Source: Pinus tabuliformis (taxonomy: Eukaryota; Streptophyta; Pinopsida; Pinales; Pinaceae). From it: DNA of 64,000 nucleotides. The stretch is from the NCBI GenBank assembly GCA_031772625.1, contig CM062820.1, forward strand, positions 319,074,545 through 319,138,544, written 5' to 3'. The number at the start of each line of letters is the position of its first letter. The stretch's first letter is position 1. A program made the translations under genes and the position numbers. The notes under the pieces were generated by a model. That model had not been told where the DNA came from. It did not search any database and worked only from the letters and a program-made list of their open reading frames with translations. Below, piece by piece: positions 21,197-33,660 of this stretch.

Positions 21197-22756
21197 ATGG
21201 CGAGGTCAAAGAAGAAAGTCTCCAATCCTCCTAAAGATGTGTCTCCCTCTTCTTCTAAAATAGAAGAGAATCTATTTGAAAGCATTCTATTTGAGGCTCC
21301 AAGGTTCAATGGGAACTTTGATATATCGGAAATAAAAATTAGGACTTTCTTAAAGTCTGAAAGGATTGAAATTTGGGAATCAGTGATTGATGACAGCAAG
21401 ATGGATAGAGAATCCAAGGAGTACAATGCAAAAGCAGCGGAGACAATCCTAGATGGACTATCTGATTCTGTAAAAAAGAATCTAGGAAAATATTCATCAT
21501 CAAATGATATATGGGACAGACTTCATGACCCTCACGCAAGGGGAGCACTGACCATGACCATCAGTCAGGAAGGAAATTCTAAACCCATCATAGAAGCTGA
21601 AAATGAGAATGTTGACCTCATCAAGCTTCAAGCACAAGAAAGGGATGAAGAGCTTGCCAAACTTAAGAAGGAATTTCAGGAAAGCAAAAGGAAGCATCAT
21701 GAAGAAGTCATATATATGAAAAATCAATTGAATAAGACAAAGAAGCAGGAAGATACCTTGTCAAGTCAACTTGAACAAAGGCACAAGAGAGTGAACAAAC
21801 TTGTAGAAGAGATTGGACAGTACAAGGTAGATGTCTCCTCCCTTAAGTCTGAATTACAAGAAGCCAGGAAACAGGCACAACAAGCTGAAAAGAAAATGGA
21901 GAGCAGTCAAGCAAAGAATGAAGAAATGAAGTCAGATATTATCTCCCTTAAAATAGTAGCAGCTGAAGCTACTCGTGGCAAGGAAGAAACTGAGGAACAA
22001 CTTACAAAGAAGAATAATAAGTGTGAAAGATTGGAAGAAGAGATTGTCCTCCTCAGAAAAAAGGTTGAAGGGATGAACAAAATCATGAAGAGCTCCCAAG
22101 CCTTGGATGACATGCTTAGCTATCACAGATCTCCATCTGATAAATCAGGACTTGGGTATGTAGGTAAACCGTCAAACAAGAATGAAAATGCTTTAAGCAA
22201 AAGAGATGTGAAGAAGCCATAAAGAAATTGTGATACTCCTAGTTCCAGCAAAGGCAAGGAGAAAAATCAAGGCTACAATAGAAGAAATCCTACTCCAAGT
22301 AGAAAACCAGCTCCAAAAAGAAATGTAGATGATGTCAAAGAGGCAAGAGGCAATGGTTATCATCAAAGGATCTCAAGGCAAAAAGGCTTCAGAAGTACAT
22401 CAAGGAAACCTCTATCTCCCAGGTACCAAAGTTCATTTTTTGGTTATTGTTATTCTTGTTCAAACTTTGGTCATATGGCAAAAGACTGTAGAGCATTTCA
22501 TAGAGATAGATGTTATGGTCTCCAACAACCTCCAAGAAACAATTTTATAGGAAGAAATCATGAAATTTTATTCATGAACAATGTAGAATGTTTCAAGTGT
22601 CATAACATTGGGCATATGGCACGTTATTGTAACTTAACATGGGCTCTTCCACAAGCTAGACCCATGCAAAAGAAGAAAGTTACACAAGTATGGAGAAGGA
22701 AGGAAATACAGTCCGAAAGTCCTTTGAGCTCCCCAGCCAATCTAAGTTTCTTTTGA
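21197..22756 (+). pseudogene. Gag of the TR-GAG element, one in-frame stop
   Basis: The frame opens at ATG 21197 and runs to a TAA at 22220-22222, then continues in the same frame to TGA 22754-22756 (about 519 codons in all). The first 120 residues have a UBN2/retrotran-gag-like block (FNGNFDISEIKIRTFLKSE, then ETILDGLSDSVKKNLGKYSS). Residues about 140-310 are a long charged coiled coil. After the stop come two CCHC knuckles, CYSCSNFGHMAKDC and CFKCHNIGHMARYC. The single stop, lying in the hinge between coil and knuckles, would remove the RNA-binding part. It may be simple decay; readthrough cannot be excluded but has no support in sequence. Confidence 0.85.
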
Positions 22757-23112
22757 GAAGAATTTGTCTAAAGGAGACGATGCATACAGTTAAGGGGAGC
22801 CTGTAACTCTTGATCATTATTGCTAAACTATATTAACAGTCATTCTTTGATGAAGATCTTCTTATAGGGAAGAGATATGGAATTAAATTGCCATAAAAGC
22901 AAAAAATAAAAGGTTGCAAGATAGCTTGGAGATGCAAAGATTGGAAATCTTGCCTGAGGCAGAGAGAAAGAGGATATTACATGATTGGAGTGCCTGAGCA
23001 AAGCAGTGAAAGCGATGAAAAGAAAGCTGATACGAATAGGCAGAAAAGTTATGAGTTTTTGAGCAAGTGTTTGGGTATGACTAAACGCCCAGCAGTTGAA
23101 ATTAAAGGGGAG

Positions 23113-24726
23113 TGTTGGAATATTAATTCCAACTGTAGTGCAGGGACAACGACGGCAGCCTGTCAACTTCTGAATCCGCCATCACGCAGCAGGAAAACAG
23201 CTCCAGAAAACCGCTACCTTATCGGACCGCTTTTGCTCAGCAAGTGGTTTCCGTACAAACGACTCCGATGCAATGAAAACTTCACGCGCGCCCATTGTAC
23301 GTTTTACAATACAGCTCTCCATCAGGACGTAAAGGTCAGTCAGAAAAGGCCGCCCGATATTGTCAACAATCGTCTGATTGAAAGCAGTGTTGTCCACCGT
23401 CCGATTGAACCAGGGCTGTGTACAGGTCTGCACCATGACTTGCGTGAAGTGAAATTCTTCCTGTTGACCGTAGGCCTGTCAGTAAAGTAAGTTAATGAAA
23501 TTTATTGTGATGGGTAAATTGTTGATGTGCGGGAGTACGGCAAGTAAGATTGCATTGTCCTGTTATTTTTTTTTTGTTGACCAGGTATTCGTAACCATAG
23601 CATAGTGTGAATTTTTTTTTTATGGTTGAATGAAAATGGGGACAGCACGCAGCAACGTAGGTAATGTCCAATTTTTGGTATTGTATTGGTAATGGAACGC
23701 GTGCGAAGAAAAAGACGAATTTTACACAGCAATGTAATATGCAAAGGTTGTTCATTGGTGGGAAAGCAATGGAATGCGCAACAGTGAAAATCTCATAGTT
23801 TTTTGTGTTGACTTTTAAGTATTGCACACTTGATGTGATAGAGGGCATGCGGCAGCAAAGAAAATAACAAGAGAAAACTGTGAATGCACAGTAGTGCATA
23901 TGATATGCATTTTGTATATGTAATGGAAGGAGTATAGGCACAGCATGCGAAACCATAGCATATTGCATATGGGATGGAATGAAAAGGAACGCATATGCTT
24001 TATATTTTTTTTAATGTGTTGACTTTTGTAATTATAAGAATTTTTTTTATTACAGCAGTATATGTAAAAGTATGTTTTTACAGCAGCAAATGTAAATGAG
24101 ATTTTTACACACAGCAGTGTAAAATCTCAGGAGGAGACAGAGTAATATTTTGTTGTTGAAAAGTTTTCTTGGTGAAGTATGTTTTTACAGCAGCAAATGT
24201 AAATGAGATTTTTACACACAGCAGTGTAAAATCTCAGGAGGAGACAGAGTAATATTTTGTTGTTGAAAAGTTTTCTTGGTGAATCCCTCTGTTAAAGAGG
24301 AAGGTTCTTTTCAGCACAATCTCTTCGAGAATCCCTCTGTGTGAGGAAGATGTTTTTGTAAAATTAAGAGGAAGATGCTTTTCAGCATAGACAGTGGTGA
24401 ATCCCTCTGTTAAGATGTTAAGAGGAAGACTCTTTTGTTGTTTGTGGAACTGCACCTGAAGTAGTGTTGGTGAATCCCTCTGTTGAGAGGAAGACTCTTT
24501 TGTAACAGCAGTTTTGTAATTCCTCTGTTGAGAGGAAGAAATTTTTTTTTTTCTTGTAACAGGCAGGTTTGATTAAGGAATACAAGTTTATTTTGGTTGA
24601 AAAACTCTGCTCTGCTCGGAATTTTTTTTAGTTTCTGTTGTGTTAAAGATCCTGTGGCAGAAACAAAGCATTGTCTCTGTGTTCAGTTTGTTTGTTTTTG
24701 GGATTTTAACAAAAAAATCCCCAACA
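23113..24726 (+). repeat. 3' LTR of the TR-GAG element
   Basis: 1614 bp, longer than the 5' copy because a 106-bp unit starting tgtttttacagcagcaaatg (24073) is repeated in tandem from about 24179. Other small deletions, for example near 24360, also separate the two LTRs. Confidence 0.9.
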
Positions 24727-25740
24727 GGAACGTTAGCGAAATACTTGGTCTGTTTCATCCCTGGTTCGTTTATTTGATCAGCCGCTCAAGCCCTATGGTT
24801 AGAGAAATATTTGGTCTGTTTATGGTTAGAGAAATATTTGGTCTGTTTTATCCCCTGCTTCGCTTATTTGATCAGCCGCTCCATCCTAGACTTCTATGAC
24901 TTCCATGGTCTATGCTGAACGAGTGTTGAAATCACAGAGTTGCTACTACACTAGTGCAGTGAACATCCGTGAACGAATGAGGCCGGGAGTGTCTGTAGTC
25001 GACCACCAGATTTACATAGAAAGAGTGGCCTAGGATTTTCTTTTGAACAACAATAGTCGCTTAAGGTATTGGGAGTCTAGCGTGGTTATGGAAACAAAGA
25101 GATTATGACGGTGGCAGGGTTCGAACTCGGTGCGCACAGAGTGGCTACTACACTAGTGCAGTGAACATCCGTGAACGAATGAGGCTGGGAGTGTCTGTAG
25201 TCGACCAACAGATTTATGTAGAAAGAGTGCGTGAGGATTTTGTTTTGGACAACTAGCCGCTTAAACAACAAAGTACGCGGAAGCATATTCAGAATTTTTA
25301 GGCTGCTCTCTTTTGGAATCTGATTTGATCACTGAATTTGATTTAATGAGCGCCTCACTTTTAGTTTCATGAAGTCAGAGATGACATGGTTATATATCAA
25401 TTTGTCTTTTGTTAATCTTAGTTGGCAAACGACCGGAATTTAATTTCCCTACTTGACTTGGTTCATCTGGACACAACTAAAACTTTAATACGTCACTGAT
25501 ATTGTGTGAGCCCTGAATCTGTGTCGAAAGCCATCTAAGAGTCAGCTTATGAAGTTGATAGGGTTTGAATTTGGAAACCCATGCAAGTGTCCTAATACGT
25601 TCCAGGGGGTTGGAATTTGGAAATCCCATTTTCTGGGGGTTGGAATTTGGAAATCCCATTTTCTTGCTCATTTGAATTTGGAAACCCAGGCAAGTGTCCT
25701 AATACGTTCCAGGGGGTTGGAATTTGGAAATCCCAATTTC
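24727..25740. repeat. Array flank duplicated at 55.0-55.65 kb
   Basis: From about 25069 (aaggtattgggagtctag) to 25610 (tcctaatacgttcca) this matches 55108-55650 almost throughout. Within it, 24935-25060 is a partial duplicate of 25136-25258 (gctactacactagtgcagtg...). The motif gggttcgaactcgg at 25108 reads on the minus strand as a polymerase III B box (AGTTCGAACCC), so a tRNA-like SINE may underlie the repeated block. At 25605-25740 the word gggggttggaatttggaaat is repeated three times. No gene is visible. Confidence 0.8.
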
Positions 25741-28690
25741 TTGCTCATTTGAAAAGCCACCGCATATACCTTTGATGGTTTTGGTGTCTGTGATGGCTTT
25801 AACGCTTTCTCAAAAGCCATTCATATGTCAAGTGGACGCCTTTTGTTAATTTGACAGCGATCCGATCGAATAATAAGACTCATTCGAAAACGACATCTTA
25901 AGACTCATTCGAAAACGAGATCTTAAAGTTTTTGGAGATTTTTTTTAACTTGTTTTTAACTGGTTAAGTTTTTTTTTTCATTTGAATTTTTTTATAGTGA
26001 AAATGGATTCAGTATCGTGAGAAAAAATTTTGGAACTCCCAAAAACATAAAAATAGAAAATTGTAATAAAAAATTTTAAAAATTTCTGGAGGAATTTGTC
26101 ATAATCTTTGTAAATTTCAATGAAAAAATATACAATTTGAACTTATTGAATTTCAAAATGCCTACTACTCTGGCATAAAACCCACCAACTCTTCAATTTA
26201 AAAACAAAGAAACAAATACGTAGGGACAAAAAGGTAAGACCTTAAATTTTTTAAGAATTAAAAAACTACCAAAAACAAGTAATAAAAGAGTGCATTATTA
26301 TAAAATTGCAAAAAATCCCTGTGTCGTGAAAAAAATAATATTAATATTCAAAATAGATAATAAAGTAAATTTAACATCATAAGTAAAATAGATAATAAAG
26401 TAAACTTAACATCATAAGTAAAATTGGAACTCTTGATCATAAGTAACTGCATACTTCTTCTGAATTAATGATTTGCGTCCAGGTGGAATTATGATCCAAT
26501 TTAAATATACATTTTGGTTGAAAAAATAGAAGATTTTTTTTTTAATAGCAAGTAAATTTTCCTAATAACAAAATCATTATCTACCCACAACTATGTTAGG
26601 AGTTGAATTAGAAAAAAAAAAAAACTGTACCGTCTCAAAAATAGAGTAAACATACCATCTCACTATGCCAACACTGAGACAAGTTCGTAGTGGGAAGCAG
26701 CATGCAGAAACCGATCAAGCAGGGAAGGCAACCGAGACATACTCCTTACTCGAATTTGCACAGCATTTCTTCGAATATGCCTCTTCGAGCCCTGGAGCAT
26801 AAATTTCAAGAGAAAAGAACTTAATAGCATCGAGCAGCTCTCTGGAGTCTAGGCGTATCCGAGCTCTTCCATCGCCACTCTAAGTTGCTCATCCGCTTGT
26901 CGTTGGGCAGCATCCCTGGCCCTCACATAAAGTTGGTTATCCTTTTCGCTCTCACGCACATTAATATTATTCATATCCATAACCCTTCCCTGTCGAAATG
27001 TCAAAAAGACCCTTCTCGTTTCCTTCACACGAATCAGAGAGAATAATGAAACTGGGAAGTAGCCATTAAGACAGAGCATGGCTACATGAGTGTTTTTTTG
27101 ACAAAATGCTTGCCTTTCGTGAACCATCTTTAATCACAATGAATTACTTACTTGATTATCACTGTGAATTACTTGATTCCGCTGTGACTAAACTTTCTTT
27201 GGATTCCACTAATAATCGGTGCTAACAAGGTGCTCAGAACAATGGCGAGGATTCTAGCCATTGCTAGCGGTTTGTTGGTGTCTGGGCAGAACAAATGCAA
27301 GAACTATGGTGGAGAATGAATGATGTGGATACGTTTAGTTAGGATTTCTGAAAATAACAAATGGGCCAACTGTCGTGAAGAATGAATGGTGTGTCTCCAT
27401 TTGGTTGGGAACTTCTTACTTTATGTTTATATAATGGCTAAATGTATCATTAAACAATTTTGAAAAAAATGTAGAACAACAAATAAAGCCAAAAACTCCT
27501 TTGGGATACATTACTTCATTTCTTAGAAATAAATAATATATGTACAAAAAGAATGCAGTATTTCATGATTTAAACATTATGAGAGTTTGAAATAATTAAA
27601 ATCAGGTGCCCCACAACATTTACTTGTATGTTTTTTAATGACAGGAAATGAGCTTACTTGTATGTTTTTTAGTGACAGGAAATTATTATCAGCGAAAAGT
27701 GAGGGATTGTGGGGGAGCACCAATAGATTTATACTATCTAATGCAATTGTGCGGATGAACATATAATTTCATAAACATATAAATTAGGATGAACCCATAA
27801 TGTCATAAATATATAAGTTATAAGGTTGATAGGTTTTGTTTCTTTCATTCATTAACATTTATTTACAAACCAACAATATATTATAAAATATATTTATTCA
27901 TATTTTATTACAAAAACATATTTAATCATATATCCTTTATCGTATTTATGTGTTTTAGGGAAAGTTCATTACACTGGCATTTTTACTAGATGTTGCGAAC
28001 GAAACAACGCCGTAAGTAAGTAGGTAGTGCATATGGAAGAATAGCATAGATGAAAAAATATGTGATATGTTACATGATCTAAGTATAGCCCAATTTGAGT
28101 GAAAAAAAAAATGTTAATGTTAAATGTAATACAACCAAACAATCTACTCAAAAGAGAGGCACCAGCAACTTCCTTCCTAAGTGCTCAATCTAAGATTTAT
28201 TTTCATTCACAATTCTAAGAGTTTATTTTCATTGATAATTGAATCCAAGACCAAACTTCCTTTGTCTTTCATGGTCTGAGCCAACCTGAACCCTTACCCT
28301 CATATGGTAATGGTTCCAAATCAAATTCCTTTGTGAGTAATCTCTAGAGGCGTTTCCATTTATACACTTTCCATTTATATACAATTTGCCTAAAACATTC
28401 ACCAATCTCCAAGAAGAGAAGCCAAATATGTGTGTCGAAAATGAAAGGAGCAAGTTAATCCTTCTTTCTTCTTTTCAACTTCAAATACAATATCCTTGGG
28501 AGTGTAGTAAGAATTGGGCACAGGTAACTTAGGAAGTTCTTCATGAAAGGGTGCCTCATGGAGATCATATTTATGAAATGGACCAATGTAATATATCCCC
28601 TTAAAATAGATATACTATAAATTCTCTACATTAGACATGAGGACATCTAACACAATACTGAACATTCTTCCATTCTTTGCACAGTTCTGC
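25741..28690. other. AT-rich intergenic DNA
   Basis: No supported gene. A GC-richer island at about 26640-27350 contains a 92-codon minus-strand frame (27127-26849) ending in ARDAAQRQADEQLRVAMEELGYA, with no recognisable domain. Next to it, 27242-27319 on the plus strand reads a 25-residue hydrophobic peptide starting MARILAIASGLLVSG, which could be a signal sequence or chance. Elsewhere poly-A/poly-T runs dominate. Confidence 0.4.
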
Positions 28691-29260
28691 ACCTATGTAT
28701 CTTTGCTAACCTAAACAACCCATAAGATATGGGTGACATATAGAAACATTTAAAATACTAATAAAAAACCAACTTAAAAATTCAAGAAAGTGAGATCATG
28801 TGTTATAGATTCAAACATTAAACATACAATAAATCTTCAAGGGAATTCCACTTCGTATAAATTTTCCCAAGTTTTTTTATATAAATTCATATTCTCAATA
28901 GTTTTATTTTATAATTATTATAAATAAAAACAACTTAAAACCTAAAGAAAGTGACATCATATATTTTATATTCAAACACTAAACATACATTAAATTCTTA
29001 AGGGAATTCCACTTCATAAAAATATTCCAAAGCTTCTTTATCTAAATTCTTATTTTTTATTTTACAATTCAATTAAAAAACAAAAAAATTAAAACTTGAA
29101 AAAAGTGTGATTATACATTATAGATTCAAACACTAAACTTATAATTAATCATTAAAATAATTTTATTCACATAAAATTTCCAAAGTTACATAAATTCATA
29201 TTTTCAAAAATTTTATTATAAAATTCAATATATATAACATAAATATTAAAAATAAATAAA
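28691..29260. repeat. Tandem array of about 160-bp AT-rich monomers (left block)
   Basis: Monomers start with gaaagtgagatcat at 28786, gaaagtgacatcat at 28947 and a degraded form at about 29101, giving a period of 154-161 bp. Each contains attcaaacattaaacatac followed by aagggaattccacttc. The first 400 bp recur as a direct repeat at 30457-30850. Confidence 0.75.
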
Positions 29261-29581
29261 AATATGCATCTCATTATAATTTTTTTAATAGACAAATTTA
29301 CAAATAAGTAAAATATTAAGAATATATCCATAAAGAAAGAGATTCAATTTATTGCTTTTATTAAAGAATTATTTACTTGATACATATAAAAATAAAAATA
29401 AAAACAATGTTTAATTTTTAATATTTAAACAAAAATATAATAAACATAAATATCATTGATATTTAATATGAAAGGAAAAAATAAACTAAACCAAAAAAAT
29501 GAATTTATGAGAATTGCAATGGAATATATTTTAAATCTCATTAATGTTTAATATAAAATTATTATAAGAATGTGTAGCTGA

Positions 29582-30088
29582 AGAGACAACAGTAGAGGGA
29601 GACTGCAATGCTCCTCACCTTGCCTGGTCTCTGATTCTTCTTCGCCTTCATCGACTCCCATCTTAGGCCAATATCCTGATACGCGCAGTGGCAGAAGTCA
29701 CAGAGGCCGCACTCAAGTTGTTCGTCCTCTGTCCCCACATTCCCGTCCTTCTGCCTCAGCTTCCCCTTCTAGTTCACAACCAACTCCTCATTCAGCCCAA
29801 TTCACCTACCAAAGCACTCTGAATCGACCCATTATCAGGGCGACCATCACAATTTTGTTTCAGGAGGATCCCTCCAATGATGGAGGTCCTCCCACTCAAG
29901 CGACGAAGAACAGGGATACTGCACAAGGCGAGGCAGATACAGCTCAAGGTGAGCCTTCCACTGCAGAGCATATTCAGGCACGTCAAACGCAAGAAGACAT
30001 GGGTCGGATGCAAGAATATGAGGAGGACATCGACGAATACAGATGTTTCATCGTCGAAGAGCAACCAACTGCAACAAATGACAATTAG
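29582..30088 (+). CDS. Open frame of unknown identity (possible captured or relic exon)
   Basis: The frame is open for about 168 codons from just after a TGA at 29579 to TAG 30086-30088, in DNA much more GC-rich than its flanks. Its product would be Ser/Pro/Arg-rich at first (GRSHRGRTQVVRPLSPHS), then LNRPIIRATITILFQEDPSN, then acidic and Gln-rich (MQEYEEDIDEY). The only in-frame ATG is late (30000), so it may be an internal exon. No domain is recognised. It lies between the two direct repeats at 28.7 and 30.45 kb, so it was probably brought in with the insert. Confidence 0.3.
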   Translation, partial: RDNSRGRLQCSSPCLVSDSSSPSSTPILGQYPDTRSGRSHRGRTQVVRPLSPHSRPSASASPSSSQPTPHSAQFTYQSTLNRPIIRATITILFQEDPSNDGGPPTQATKNRDTAQGEADTAQGEPSTAEHIQARQTQEDMGRMQEYEEDIDEYRCFIVEEQPTATNDN

Positions 30089-30456
30089 CACTACATGCGT
30101 CATCAGGCTCCAGGCTCCATGCGTCATATGGTTCCAGGTTCCAGGTTTCATTTTGATTTTTTAAAGAGAACAGTTAATTTTGAAAACGCTTTCATGCAAA
30201 CATCGTCATATGCTTATATGCTGGTTTCCCCTACGAGGGTAGCAAACTTATTACGGTTTGGACTGGTTTCCCATCTCTGGGCAGTCCTCATTTTGTTTGT
30301 ACTGCAATATGCCATGAACTCTGGCTAGGAACTGCAGAGGCCAGAGCCTCCTTGTATTATTTTGTTAAAGTAATAGATTTTAGACTTACTTAGAAAAATA
30401 TATATATATAATTGTTATAATAGATTTTTTTCAAAATATAATATTGTTTATTTGAC

Positions 30457-30850
30457 ACCTATGTCTCCCTGTTAACCTAAACAACCCAGAAGATATGGGT
30501 GACATATAGAAACATTAAAAATACTAAAAAAAACCAACTTAAAAATTCAAGAAAGTGAGATATGTATTATAGATTCAAACATTAAACATACAATAAATTC
30601 TCAAGGGAATTCCACTTCATATAAATTTTCCAATTTTTTTTATATAAATTCATACTCTCAAAATTTTTATTTTATAATTCAGTATAAATAAAAACAACTT
30701 AAAACCTAAAGAAATTGACATCATATATTTTATATTCAAACATTAAACATACATTAAATTCTTAAGGGAATTCCACTTCATAAAAAAATTCCAAAGTTTC
30801 TTTATCTAAATTCTTATTTTTTATTTTACAATTCAATATAAATACACGGA
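30457..30850. repeat. Right block of the 160-bp monomers (direct repeat of 28691-29090)
   Basis: It matches 28691-29090 from ctaacctaaacaacccaga through two monomers (starts at 30551 and 30711, period 160). The junction with the insert is marked by the same 41-bp sequence (30408-30448) that marks the insert end at 18566-18606. Confidence 0.75.
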
Positions 30851-30851
30851 G

Positions 30852-31848
30852 CATTAAATAGACTAAATGGCATGACCAACAATTCATAATTGCTTCATGA
30901 GTTCGGAAGGCTATTTGACAATGTCTACTTACCTCTTGTGTATTTGTTGGTAGCTTAAACAGAGGTCTAATTTGGTAAATAGTTTAGCACCATGCAATTC
31001 ATCAAGAAAATAATCAACAATCATAATGGGAAATTTTTCCTTACTGGTAAACTTGTGAAGGGCCCAAACGTCCGGGCACATGTGCCATTATCCATATTTA
31101 TTTAGAACCATGACCACTGGAGATGAATAAGGGTTGATGTTGGGACAGATAACACTGGCTTCAAGGAGTTCCTTGATGATTTTTTCAATTTAATTATTTT
31201 TGGCAAAAGGATATCGGTATGGGCGGACATTAGGTGGCTGCGCACCAGATGATATGATCATGTTCACCCCTAGAGGGTGGATGCCCTTTAGGTTTGTTAA
31301 AGACCAGTTAGTGACAATCTAATACCTGTTGCATCTCAGGATGAATATGAGGAGTACTAGATTCAATGGCCTGGATGGCATTTAATTGGGTGACTACTCC
31401 ATGATGGCCCTTTTTTAAAATATTCTCCATTCGATGCAAGATGATGATAGAAGGATCACCTGCCTGGAGTCCCATCAATGTATGAATGTGGTCGTTCTGC
31501 TTAAAGATCATATATAACTCCTCGAAATGCATTGTGATAGGGCCTAGTGTGTGAAGCCATTAAACACCAAGGACAATGTTGCAACCACCCATTTCAATGG
31601 AAAATAAGTAGCAGTCTCCCATCATAAGCTTAATATTTTCACAGTGGCTTTAACATTTCATGGTTCAACCATGAGCGATAAGGACTTGGAAATTAGATAC
31701 TAGTCATACAAAGCAATGGAAAACTTTTGTGACTCTCTTATGGATAAAGTTATGAGTGTTGCCACTATCAATCAATACCACTACTTTCTGATGTTTAATA
31801 AAGCCTCGAATTTTGAGAGTTTGAGGAGAAGAAATTCTAGAAAAGGCG
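30852..31848 (-). pseudogene. Ty3/gypsy protease to RT fragment
   Basis: Minus strand. The protease signature VVVLIDSGNTHNFIHK is at 31790-31735, preceded by SRISSPQTLKIRGF. Leftwards come a VxGxxWL-like block, the RT lead-in, an altered HMCPD and FPIMIVDYFLDELHG block, and finally MPFSLFNAP at the left edge (30852-30900), where the fragment is cut. Many stops interrupt it. It resembles the chromovirus at 2-8 kb but is a different, more diverged copy. It ends abruptly on the right at an LTR (31849) in the lead-in to protease. Confidence 0.8.
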
Positions 31849-32439
31849 TGTTATCCTCTCGACCTGTGAGAAATCCAAAATATCTAAAATATGAAGAAAT
31901 ATAGCTCAAAACACAGAATTATCACATGAAATGAGACAAACTACAAGGTATTTTATTACTCAGAAGCAGATTACAATGTTCACTAGGGGGCAACCTCCAA
32001 AATAGCAGAGCTCAATTACAATAACACTCGTTGGTCTTTCCCTGACTAACTAATATTATTTATAGATTCATGGCATCCAAAACCATAACTACTAGTTGTC
32101 CCTTACATAAAAAGGGTTAACCACTTTATTTATTAACTCTAGCTTGTTTACAACTAATTGTGGCCCCTTTTCTATAATGCGGGCCAACCACTTACAAGTA
32201 TTATTAGTGTGGGCTTTATTGACTCTTTAAATAACTATGACTATGACTCAGCCCCTTGGGCTTATTACATAAATAAAGGGATTAGGGTTGGACCCTAAAA
32301 TTCCCTCCCTCGTCAAAAAATCCTTGCGCTCAAGGCTGAAGTTACGGAACCTACTGAAGAAAGTGGTTGGTTCCGCGATTGCATCTTCTAGAGAGGTGTC
32401 TTTCCACTTGATGAGGACTTACTTGATTGTGCAACTGCA

Positions 32440-33660
32440 AATATGTTATCTCTGGTTCGGTTTGGATTTCACCTGATTCTTCCTCAAGCACCTCATGGGA
32501 TGGAGTTCCATCTGTTGAGCCATTATCAGTAGCAACAATTTGAAAGAATTTTGGTTCTTGCATTTATGTCTGGCGGAGTACTTGTCATCATAGCAGTAGT
32601 ACAATACTTGTTTCCTTCTTTCGGCCATTTATTTTAGTGACACCTTTTGAATCTTAAGTGTTTGGGTGGGGACTTGAGTCTAGGTGGGATGTGCCTTGAC
32701 TATGAAATCTGGACAATTAGACTAGGAATTTAAGGCAAATTCTACATCTAAGGCCTTGTGGCATGCCTCCAACCAATTAGTTGGGTGTTGCATCTTGACA
32801 TGGGGTTGGATGCCTTCCTTTAGGCCACTGATGAAACATTCCAAGTAAAAGTTATCTCGTAGGTTATCAGTTCTAATGGCCAAGTGTTCAAAGGCTACAA
32901 TGTAGTCCTTTACTGTACTTGTTTGTCAGAGCTTAGTAAGACGACCCAATAAATGTATTCCCAGTCAAAGAGATCACATATGGCTTTTGAGAACATGTTC
33001 TAAGTTGCTCTCCTTGGATAACATTTCTCATGCCATTGTTGCCACTTCCATCTCTCTTGGTCCAAGTAAAGGGCTCTCACATGTAGTTTAGTTCCATCTT
33101 CATAGATATCATTAAGGTAGAAAGAAGGTTCCATTTGCGTAATACCCATACTGCGGGGTTAGAGCCATCAAATTTGTACATGTCCAACTTGGCTGTCTGT
33201 TGGCCCGACGAGTGGTGATTTCCATGGAGGTGAATGTGATGGCTGGATTCTCCTTCTATGTGTGCATCAATACTAGGATCCTCCCTCACGAGTTCGTGAG
33301 ACATCTTTATAATGTTTGTTATTTGTGAGAGTTGGGTGGTAATGGTCACCTGGAACTCATTGAATTTTTTGGTTGTTGACCTTCTTGGCTACAATTTCCA
33401 CAACCATAACTTGATATCTGATACGTAGCATACACCAACCCTAGTCAAATCTTTTAGCTTACTTAAGAGTAGTATTCTCGGAAAGAGAGCGAGATCAGGA
33501 ATCTAGTGGAGTGGGTCACTTGAAGCCATGTCGAGATTTTTTTGGGACCACAGTAAAATTGGGGTCTTAGAAGTGAATGGTAGCAGTACGACCAACTCGT
33601 CGTCTTGAATCTTATGGGATAAGTCTCTTGCAAGCATCTCGAGATGGCCTCGGACATTTT
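32440..33660 (-). pseudogene. Ty3/gypsy gag remnant
   Basis: Minus strand. The core frame 33349-33077 carries KLDMYKFDGSNPAVWVLRKW, the typical start of the retrotransposon gag domain. Leftwards, past several stops, a knuckle-like CYDDKYSARHKC sits at about 32600-32560, with its first half blurred (YYCYDD). A histidine-rich stretch (HHIHLHGNHHSS) precedes the core. Protease and RT do not follow inside the element; the next frame to the left is an LTR. Confidence 0.75.

Larger units (their letters stand above)
19490..24726 (+). mobile_element. Non-autonomous gag-only copia-type LTR retrotransposon (TR-GAG)
   Basis: LTRs at 19490-21017 (1528 bp) and 23113-24726 (1614 bp) start TGTTGG and end CCCCAACA. 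The 5-bp target duplication ggaac is perfect (19485-19489 and 24727-24731). A primer-binding site resembling initiator tRNA-Met (TGGTATCATAGCC) starts at 21019, and a polypurine tract (attaaaggggag) ends at 23112. The 2.1-kb interior encodes Gag but no protease, integrase or RT. Just before the tract, the frame ends in KCLGMTKRPAVEIKG, the same C-terminal tail seen in the full copia polyprotein at 50 kb, so this element looks like a copia that lost pol. It sits in the 3' flank of the SDR-A unit; the empty site is readable at 51585 and 60525. Movement would have needed proteins from a relative. Confidence 0.92.

Noticed and set aside
25108..25125. A tRNA gene suggested by a B-box-like ggttcgaactc
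   Set aside because: No cloverleaf or A box at the right distance could be found on either strand; a SINE-like origin is more likely.
26849..27127. 92-codon minus-strand frame ending in QADEQLRVAMEELGYA
   Set aside because: The charged tail looks protein-like, but there is no homolog I can name, no second exon and no promoter context.
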